64,000 bases of DNA from Allantophomopsis cytisporea (lineage: Eukaryota > Ascomycota > Leotiomycetes > Phacidiales > Phacidiaceae), in the NCBI GenBank assembly GCA_024752435.1, contig CP103037.1, positions 1,612,001 to 1,676,000 of the forward strand, in the 5' to 3' direction. Below, piece after piece: positions 56,048 to 64,000 of the stretch. A model generated the notes under the pieces. The model searched no databases. It worked only from the letters and a program-made list of their open reading frames with translations, and was not told the DNA's origin. Within the stretch, counting starts at the first letter, position 1; each line of letters starts with the position of its first letter. The position numbers were made by a program, and so were the translations under genes.

Positions 56048-58816
56048 TTAGTGAACAGCTTCTTCTGTTGCAGCCTCTGTTATCTGCGGTACAGCAACAG
56101 GTACTGCCGCTGTTGTCGGATCTCTCCAAGTGCTTGGAACATTGGGAAGGGCAAATGGATCATCTGTTCTCCGTCTTTTGTTGGAAAACAGCCTTTTCAC
56201 CCCATTGACCCACGTTCCCCATCTGCTGGCGGCAGTAGGTTTCGCGGCAAACTCTGGCACTACAAAACGTAAGCTGTTTTTGCTACTCAAGATTAGAGAT
56301 TGAGCATCAATATTACCATTTTTCAGATCTTCTGCAAGTTGTCTGCTCATGGCCGCCTGTTGGAGTAAAGTGTCGCCGAACGGGAAATACGTCGGTCCTT
56401 CAATCTGTCGCTCTCTAGGTGGATCTTTGAAAAACTCTATGCCTTGCTCTCTCCACCATTCCTCATCATTTTCGGGATTGATCCTTCTCCTCTTGCGTAT
56501 GGGTGTAGGTGGCTCTTCAATGGGTGCATACTTCTTGATAGCCAGTTTCCTCTCCGGAGCCTGGAGAGCCAACGGCCATCTATTCAAGGAGAAGTAGATA
56601 CGTAGCTTGCCTTCCCTCGCAAATCTTGGCGCAGCGAAATCCCAATAGTCTGAATAGGCTGGGAAATATGACTCGATATACCAGACATTTTCGTCAATGA
56701 GTTTTGATTGGAGGTGCTGTCTGACGTTTACCACGTCCTCAAAATCCACTTCTTCACCTAGTACTTCATTGAGGGCAGGGGGTCCAGCCGCAATTGTTTG
56801 GATAGACCTTAGCTTTGGAATTCGTATAGCATGCTTATCTTCATTATCCAACCTGATTGATTCTGCCATCTGCGTATCAAGATCATTCATTGCACCATGG
56901 TCTTCTCCATTGATAATATGCTGATCCTCAATTGGCTGAAAAGATGGAGGTTGATTGTCGTAACGCTCAAGTAAAAGCCTGATGGTTCGCCCAAGTCGAA
57001 AACCCAGATGCGCTAAGTACGTATTCTTTGGAACCGAAGTAGGGTATCCAGCTTCTCGAGCGGCCTGGGTAATCAAGTGTTGATCTGCAAATTTATTATA
57101 CCATGTGATATCGTCTTCAGGATGATGGTCTGGCCAAGGTCGGCGAATTCCCCCTTGACCTTCGAATGCTTCTGGAAGATAGCTGAAGGAAGCATGTTAG
57201 TAAGGTACAATTAGTGTTCCAATCACTTACAATATTATGTTTGCTCTATGCAACTTCTGTAGCATGTTGTCGATATTTTCTAGCAGAAAAGGCGCAGCAA
57301 GAGGATGCCGCTGAGCATGCAAGGTATTTACAGCCGTGATAACATCTGCTGCATTTTTCAAAGTGTTTTTTGGTTGGTTGTCCTTGGACAGTATTACTTC
57401 AAGGTAGTCGGAGAGCATCTTTAGTCTCCTATCCAAAAGTGACTCGCTATCGGCGACTTCTATACCTATTTCTCGGGAATAGATGTATTCCTCAAGCCAC
57501 GGATTTCCTTTCCTTGTGTTACTAGATTGCTCCGTCAAGAGAAGTAAAATTGTCACTTCCTCATTCAAGATTCCTTGCTGGCCCGACTGACTCCGGTCCT
57601 TCTGCCTTTGGTGTCCACCTCCTATTCCATCTGCCTGAATGAGGGCTTGGAGCTCATCAGACTGTCCAATTTCTTCTCCTGAAATGCCGTTGTATATCTG
57701 CAGGATTACTTGACGAATAAGTGGGCGGGGTGCTATTTCAGCGGTCTCTTCAAGCTCTCTGAGGACATTCAAGAGATCTCTGATTTTCTCACGAAAAATT
57801 TCTCTTGCTTTCGCCAGAGTTACAGGAGAATATGGGCCTAGGTAATTGACCGGTGCAGGAAGGTAAGTTGGGGTGCGCTCATGTATCCAAATATCGTCTT
57901 GTCTGAATTTTTCAGCTCGGTCTCTCTGAACTTTCTGCATCCAAAGTATTTTCAAGGTGATGTCGAACACATCGGGTCCGCGAGGCTTTTTGGAAATATC
58001 AGCATCAATGCAGAGTCGTATTTCAGGTATTTCTGGGGGGTCAAGCTGAGCTATCGTAATGGCTCGAAGGCGATCATGATCGTGATACTGCTCCTGGCTA
58101 TCCGCAAGGAGATTGAGTGCCATTTCAATGGTTCTCCGCTGAACTCCTCTGCGTTGGGCTCTCATCATCTGAGTATTATCTGTATTCTCCAGGACCCTTT
58201 CAATAAGCGAAACCTGAGAATACGTGTTAACGTAGGATTCGATCTCCGTCTTTACCAAACTATTCGTGGTAGTAATATCAAGACTGGGGTCAAGAAGCTC
58301 TGTCTTCATGTTTCGAAGGAATGGTAAGGCGTCGCCAGCACGCACAAGTGTGAATGGTGGATGGTCTGGTCTTTCGAAATCTTCAACCGGCTCAGTTGAA
58401 AACCCCCAACATCTCCACTTCTTGGCTGTACTTTCTAAGCGGGTGCTAAACAGAGGAAATTGGGGGAAGTTCAGGTTAATAGGCTGGAAGTCATTGTCGC
58501 GTGCTAGCCATTCTTTATGCACCTTCACCATGCCCCTAACTTTATGTAGCAGGCTTCTCTCTTCAATCGTGAGCTGTTGATTCGAGCACCAGTCAAGATA
58601 TGGTTCCAGTTCCGCAAGGCGACTCTCAAACCCCAGAAATCTTGTATAATCCTCATCGGCAAGGAAGTTTTGAGATTCTCGTAGCCGGACCAGTATCGGC
58701 GGCTGCCTATAACCCTTATATATCTCAGTAGGTGGTATCAAGGCCTGTGCGGTTTCTCCCGTGGTCGCTGGCGCATCGTTCGCAGCAGCCGTTGTAGCTG
58801 TTATGTCTGTCTCCAT
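56048..58816 (-). CDS. Large protein of unknown family (906 aa)
   Basis: Two exons, complement(56048..57182, 57231..58816), with a 48-nt intron (GTAAGT...CTAACATGCTTCCTTCAG), encode 906 aa. The join is exact: the codon split gives F, then YLPEAFEGQGG. Residues 1-30 are Ala/Thr-rich. A long helical region follows, with RPLIRQVILQIYNGISGEE, EEVTILLLLTEQSSN and LLDRRLKMLSDYLEVIL, and no zinc or catalytic motif that I recognise. Around the intron a conserved-looking WPDHHPEDDITWYNKFADQ occurs. The C-terminal part has a basic IRKRRRINPE and KRLFSNKRRRTDDP, both possible nuclear signals. I cannot assign a family or function. It is divergent from the retropepsin-like gene, with 661 b between the starts. 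Confidence 0.75.
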
Positions 58817-59477
58817 GATTCCGGATACTTAAATGAAGAACTTGACTGCTAAGATATCGTTAGATATTTGGTTTCTGGATCTTCACGCCAATCTCGCATC
58901 ACAGCAAGTTCGAAAAATTCTCTAGACTTACATATCTTGTCATATGGATTGTTCTTTCCAAGATCGTAACGTGCCCAGCGACCGAAGAGCAGCAAAAGTG
59001 TGATATTGCAAAATCTCAGAAATCAAGATTAGGGGAGAACATTCTAGTGCAGGAAATTTTGGCATCTTGAAGATTGAATACTTGTTGTCTTTGATAGGGG
59101 TCGCACAAAGAAGACAAAGGGATGTATTTTTTATCTGCCAACTTATCTTGACAAAGGATTTTCTGTCAATGCATAGCCATGCTCTACTTGGTCCCACTCC
59201 AAGGTTGAAAATTTAGCCGCTTCCAGTAATTTTGAATTCCTCATCCGGGACTACAAAGGGCTGAAGACCATATCGACGTGATTTCTTTGTTCACGCATAT
59301 TTTCAAGTTTGCGCATCGCTCTCTTTGGAACCACATCAACCTCGAACTCACACAAAGACTCCCTCAGTTTTATTTTCATCATCTCAAATCTTCTATTGTA
59401 CCCAATTCAACTGTATCATGTTTACGATATTGTTTTTCTCTGAGTTTGCAACATAATTCAATCATCCCATTTCGACA
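58817..59477. promoter_or_regulatory. Divergent promoter region between two orphan genes
   Basis: 661 bases shared by the 906-aa gene (-) and the retropepsin-like gene (+). CT-rich leader near 59,330-59,470. No named site. Confidence 0.4.
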
Positions 59478-61432
59478 ATGGCCATCACAAGAATACAGTC
59501 CGGTACTATCACCGTCCAGAAGTATGACTACAAGAGCCTCTCAACCCAGCAGCTGCAAAAAATAATCCCAGGGTCTCCAAGGTCAGCGCGAGTACAAGGA
59601 GTTAGAGGACCTAGAGCCCCAAAAGGTAGAGCACAACCACCACCACCGCGAGAAAGACGACGACAAACACCCGTTCGAATTCATAGTCCAGCTGCTAGAT
59701 CTGAAGACACGCCATTCCCCCCTGCAAGGCTTCTGTCACCAATTCCATTTAGTGGTGAACCTGGAGTTCATCTCCCAGAACCACAAGCTGAGGATGTCAG
59801 TGGTAGTATCACCGGATATCCACCAGTATGTTTTGGTGAAAGCGAGACTGTAGGCCTCAGTAAGATTGGACGTGCAGTTCAAAACCGTGAGCGTTGGTCC
59901 CAGGTCAAGAACTGGCATGAGGAGCATGCTCCCCATTTGGCACCGATAGTGAAATTGAGGTATCACGAAGCTCAACAAGCGGTATTAGCTCTCGAAAACA
60001 ATGAAGAAAACAATTCGGTTGGGTTCGTTCAGCTCCCGGTGTAACAAACAAAGATCTAACAATATTCTAGGAGCAATAACAGAGCGGAAGAAGAAGTAAA
60101 GAAGCGAATTTTTATCTTGGAAGAGACTCTCCGTACATCCGAATTCGATCCGGAGAAAGAAAACATCAAGGCAGCAATTTCAGGTTATCAATCAGGAGGT
60201 ATTCCCTTCTCCAGAAACTATACGATTATCTGGTCTGCGCAGATTGTCGAAACCTTTGAATCCTATAGTGCTTTTTCAGCCAACCGGTCAGAGTTACTAG
60301 ATCGTTATGTCAAAGAATATGGCCATGGTTGGCTGTGGTGGGAACCACCACTTGATATTCTCCCACAGGAGAGGGTTCAAGCGCAGCGTTGTGCTGCGCT
60401 CTTTCGTGAGGTTACACCTACAAATATGGGCCACTTCAGGATCAGATTAGGATTCTCAAAACGATTCGACTGGGTAGCTCGTATGCCATATATAGACGTG
60501 GTATTTGATAAGACGCCTGTATGTGCTTTTTTAAATCGCCAGAAAGTTGTCCATTTCACAAACTGACATCCTATCTAGTCCTTTCACGAGCATCTCCTGC
60601 CGAAGACGGCTGAAGGTTTGGCATACTGTCAGCAAGCAGGGCCTAAGTTGGTTTACGAGACGTTGTTGGATAGTGGAGCAAGTTTTGCTACTCTTTATCG
60701 AAGCGATATTGAGGCACTGGTTAGTCAATGTTCATCTAATAGAAAGGCAAAGGCCTAATTATCACGCACATAGGGTATCGATACGTGTGCATATGCAGCT
60801 CAGTCAGCCACAACTATAGTAACAGCGAACGGAAAAGCAATCACACGTGTATTTGAGATGCTCGTAACAATCGTTGATCACGACTCTCAGGAGCTTGTCG
60901 ATTTCTTTTCGCCGGCATATCCGCAAGCTCCTAAGTATCTTGGGGGCCTTAAGTAAGTTACCAAGGTTACCATCCCAGTGTATAGCTTCTTCTACGAATA
61001 TCTGATTAACCAATACCTAGTCCTGTGATCATGAATGTAGATTCGGATTTCCCAGTAATCGATAGTGCTGGTGTAATGGATAATGCTAGGCTTTCTGGCA
61101 TGTTACCTTTCACAGCCTGCTATCTGAGCTATGCTCCCACTCGCAATCTTTTGTTACTAGGAGAGGACCGTAACGATATACTCGGAGCGCACAAAATGCC
61201 AGGTCAGGCGCGGTGGGATCTCAGTACTCCAGCAAATACTCCTAATGACTATGTGGACTGGCCTCATTACGGCCCTCCGCATATTCAGTTTCTTCACAGA
61301 GAAGGAGTAATAAGAGATATAGATGCTCTTCAAATGCATGTTTCACGAGTTACAATCAACATGGGAACTGGCTTGACGCCAGCAGTTACCACAAGAGATC
61401 CAGGAGGAAGAGTTCCCTTGCAGGCCGTTTGA
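59478..61432 (+). CDS. Protein with a retropepsin-like aspartic protease domain (564 aa)
   Basis: Five exons, 59478..60022, 60071..60518, 60579..60719, 60804..60952 and 61021..61432, give 564 aa in one frame. Introns are 48, 60, 84 and 68 nt; the first donor (GTTCGT) is the least sure. Residues 1-110 are Pro/Arg-rich and disordered. A helical middle part follows (LDRYVKEYGHGWLWWEPPLD). The C-terminal half starts with LVYETLLDSGASFATLYRSD: DSGAS at 362-366 matches the D-T/S-G-A/S active site of single-domain retropepsins, with strands before and after. A TANGKAITRVFEMLV strand and a late LLLLGEDRNDILG stretch (hydrophobic-hydrophobic-Gly) fit the rest of the fold. It would act as a homodimer if active. 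No reverse transcriptase, integrase or LTR is nearby, so this is probably a cellular or domesticated gene. Confidence 0.72.
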
Positions 61433-62299
61433 TAACTCGAAATCTAGGAATTGGCAGTTGAATTTTCAATTGAAATTCTATGCGCAGCCATGAAAGTGCT
61501 TTCACAACTTCTATAATATAATACAGAAACAGTAATTATTGAAATTGTCTTGATAGTTTTTAGAGAATATTTCTATTGTCAATGTGATTTCTGGCCATAA
61601 GAGGAGTACCGTTGCGTGTGAAATAATTGACTAGCGAGCGACGATCCCCGGTTGCAAATGCTCGAAATAACCCTTAGAGCGGACCAGGAGAAGAGAATCT
61701 TGAGGGTCCCAGTTGAGCAAGTTATTTAAGATATCTCTAACCTCATCCTGTTCTCTAACGCTCTGATGCATGGCCCTGTTCGACAAATACCTAGAGCATA
61801 TGGAGAGTCTGGGGACCCCAGATGAATGCATTATGCATAGAATAACATGCATATTGTACAAGGTGAGATGCCGATTTGAAAACGGGCCGCGTGGCGGTGA
61901 AACGGAGGAAGAACACAAAGCATTGTTCCGAGTACGTACATGTACATACATATATCAACTGCGAGGACAGCGTGGGATTAAATTGCGTGCTTCCCCGAAA
62001 GACCGAGAGGGTGTGTGAGTTGCAGTCTGCAGGTCGCTTACACGTTTCAAACATGCACAACACCGATCGCTAAGAAAATTGTTGCGTACAAACCAGTAAG
62101 TCTATATTTATGTTTGTTCTATGAATATTCCGAAAGTTCTTCGACGACTACTAGCGCAAATTCTCAAGGGAGAGGTTGTGCAGTTGCTTGTTTTGCTTGG
62201 GCTATAGGACTGGAGAAACATAAATAGAACAGGGAGTGTGAGTGCAAACGCAATAGAAAGCTCCAAACAGCTAGACCAATCTGCAGCACCTGCAAGCCT
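61433..62299. other. Convergent 3' intergenic region
   Basis: 867 bases between convergent stops. Overlapping short open frames at 61.6-62.2 kb have no known family. A palindromic GTACATGTAC lies near 61,937-61,946. No gene supported. Confidence 0.4.
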
Positions 62300-64000
62300 T
62301 CAAACATCATCGGGGACCTCACGGCTACGCTGATATATGATATTCCAATCCTCCTCCTCCAGAGACAGTGCTTCGCCGGGGAGGAGAACAGCCCTGTCAA
62401 TGGCGACAGGAAGACCTCGATGTCTACCACGAAGCATAACGGCTACCAAGATGAGCTTACTGCTGGCATGCCAGCCACCAGAAAAGCTGTATGCCTGGTC
62501 CGGCAGTCCTGTGCTGACTCCAACACAGGCATAGCCCGAGACGACCTCGAAGGCAATATTGAATACTGAGTATGTGATCGGATCGCGGTTGAACTGAGAA
62601 CCTTCAATGCAAGAAATGAAGAGGATTGCCATCATGATCCACCAGAGATCATGTGCTAGTTGGTTTCGGAGCTGTTGTCGTAGGAAATAGCGTCTAGCAC
62701 TGTGAGCTGCCGATGCAGAGCCTCCTGATTTGTTATCTGGGTCGGGAGTATCTTCTGCGAAGATGCCAAGCGAACGTTCCTCATAAACGTTGGAGTTTCG
62801 CATTGTGATTACCACAGGATAAACCGAAATATACATCATCAGAACATATAGAACTTGGACACCAATACGGAGTGAGGTGATTGACACTACGTAGAACCCT
62901 CCGGATCTGATAGCAAGTGCTTGAAAGAAGCCATCTAAAACACGGAAATGTCCAGGGATCGAGTCGAGGTTCGTGTTACCAATGTTCAGAAGCTCAAACG
63001 CTGCCCAGTCTATTCCATTCAGTAAGACAACAACAAAGGCGAGCCACCAAGTCGGATGAGACGGAAATAAGTTTGTGTAAACTCGGCGAGGATGATCTAA
63101 AACAAAACGTAATGTAGCCCTGAAATCTTGCCAATATTCATTGTTTGGTGTAAGTTTAAGCGTCGTCCAGATAATGAATCGTAAGAATATGGGGTAACTA
63201 TCAAGTTTTAGGTCTGGGATCGTCATTTGGTGTTGAAGCAAACTTACGCAGTGTTTCCAGCTAAGATGAGTATTCCCATGGTCAGAAGAACGTAGTATGA
63301 GGTTTGAAACGGCATCTCAAAAGTGTTAACGTGTATATAATAAGATGTTTGAACAGAAACTAACCACATTCGCATCTAGCAAGGTCATACCAGAATTGTT
63401 GAAGGCAGAAACTGCATTGAACGCACCAAGCCACCAGGGGTTTATGCCATTGCCTAGGGCTACATTTGGTTTGTTATGAGCCATGTATGCTCCTAGACCA
63501 AGACATCCAAGCAGTTGCCAAAGAATGCTGTAGATAGGGACAATATAGGATAATAATTTTATAGCGCGATACTCCACTCCGCCCAGTACCTCTCTCTCTT
63601 CACGAGTGAGATCGTGGAATTGAGAGTTGCGGCCGATGAATCGCTCAGGTATGGCATAGAGGTTTTGAAGATCGACATGGCTATTTCCAGAAGCACTTGC
63701 TTCTGGTTTATCAGTTGCTGAACTTTTAGTATTCATCATAACTGACGAGCTTTTGTTTTGGGGGGTGAGAATATGGTGGCGACGATATATATGATCATGG
63801 TCGTCCGGAGATTTGGTCGAGCACGAGAAGATCACATGACCAGATCCAGTCCTGTTGATAGTGCTCGTAATCACTGGCTCGACTCTGTCTTCATTGACTT
63901 GATCAATATTCGAATTTCGTTCACTGTCTTCGGGCCTTACAGCCGATAGTTCGTGTGCGATTGTGCCATCATCCATAATCTCACCCCCCTTAGCCGGATC
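62300..64000 (-). CDS. TRK1: Trk-type potassium transporter, C-terminal part
   Basis: Three exons are visible, complement(62300..63197, 63248..63315, 63365..>64000); the frame stays open to the right edge, so the N-terminus is missing. The ATG at 63976 is internal to the open frame. The small 68-nt exon restores a family-typical stretch (PFQTSYYVLLTMGILILAGNTAYPIFLRF). Pore-loop elements are seen at FNNSGMTLLD, at ALAIRSGGFYVVS and at SGYACVGVSTG, each with the conserved filter Gly. Transmembrane helices flank them. The long polar loop before LYAIPERFIGR corresponds to the cytoplasmic loop of fungal Trk. It imports K+ at the plasma membrane. Paralog (TRK1 or TRK2) cannot be decided; the symbol is for the family. 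Confidence 0.9.

Noticed and set aside
56048..57076. Separate 342-aa gene
   Set aside because: The same frame continues upstream to a perfect CTAAC...TTCAG acceptor and joins the 529-codon frame with correct phase.
60041..60070. 30-nt intron in the retropepsin-like gene (GTAACA donor)
   Set aside because: Too short for a fungal intron. A donor at 60,023 gives a 48-nt intron in the same phase.
44115..61432. LTR retrotransposon explaining the retropepsin motif
   Set aside because: No reverse transcriptase, RNase H, integrase or terminal repeats were seen, and the retropepsin-like gene has four introns.
62300..63241. Independent 313-aa gene beginning at 63,241
   Set aside because: Its first residues fall in an intron; the family-conserved stretch joins the 68-nt exon at 63,248-63,315 to 63,197, making it the C-terminal part of the Trk gene.

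Overview
The window is nuclear DNA of a filamentous ascomycete. Genes lie on both strands without operons. Most introns are 48-140 nt, GT-AG, with CTAAC/CTGAC-like branch sites, and the families found (LaeA-like methyltransferase, GH76 Dfg5/Dcw1 protein, PEX28-32 peroxin, Opi3, Trk) are those of filamentous fungi. A Leotiomycete-like origin is an impression only. Exon joins were made by hand by requiring frame continuity, GT/AG borders and family continuity.

Region 1 (1-9 kb): 3' end of an EF-hand protein, a class II-like eIF4E, a short-chain dehydrogenase-like protein lacking key residues, a LOG-family phosphoribohydrolase, an EFM7-like methyltransferase and a group II PLP decarboxylase. Region 2 (9-12 kb) holds simple repeats and a probable decayed gene. 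Region 3 (12-31.4 kb) is mainly metabolic or housekeeping: LaeA-like methyltransferase, sedoheptulose bisphosphatase (Shb17 type), a diacylglycerol-kinase-domain lipid kinase, an alpha/beta hydrolase, a DUF218 protein, a SPOUT rRNA methyltransferase, a DRAP-deaminase-like enzyme, Opi3, an F-box protein, a small three-exon V-ATPase subunit f gene and a mitochondrial acetyl-CoA acetyltransferase.

Region 4 (31.4-34.8 kb) is 3.4 kb without a convincing gene. Region 5 (34.8-43 kb) has a GPI-type GH76 cell-wall protein, a PEX28-32 peroxin, an RraA/HMG-aldolase-like protein, a secreted orphan and a SET/Vps75-type histone chaperone.

Region 6 (44.1-61.4 kb) is the most unusual. Four large proteins of no family I can name lie close together: a 1687-aa multi-zinc-finger protein, a 1031-aa protein, a 906-aa protein and a 564-aa protein with a DSGAS retropepsin-like active-site motif. 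An Erv2-type sulfhydryl oxidase sits among them. Region 7 ends in the C-terminal part of a Trk potassium transporter that runs off the right edge. No tRNA, rRNA, CRISPR or intact transposon was recognised.
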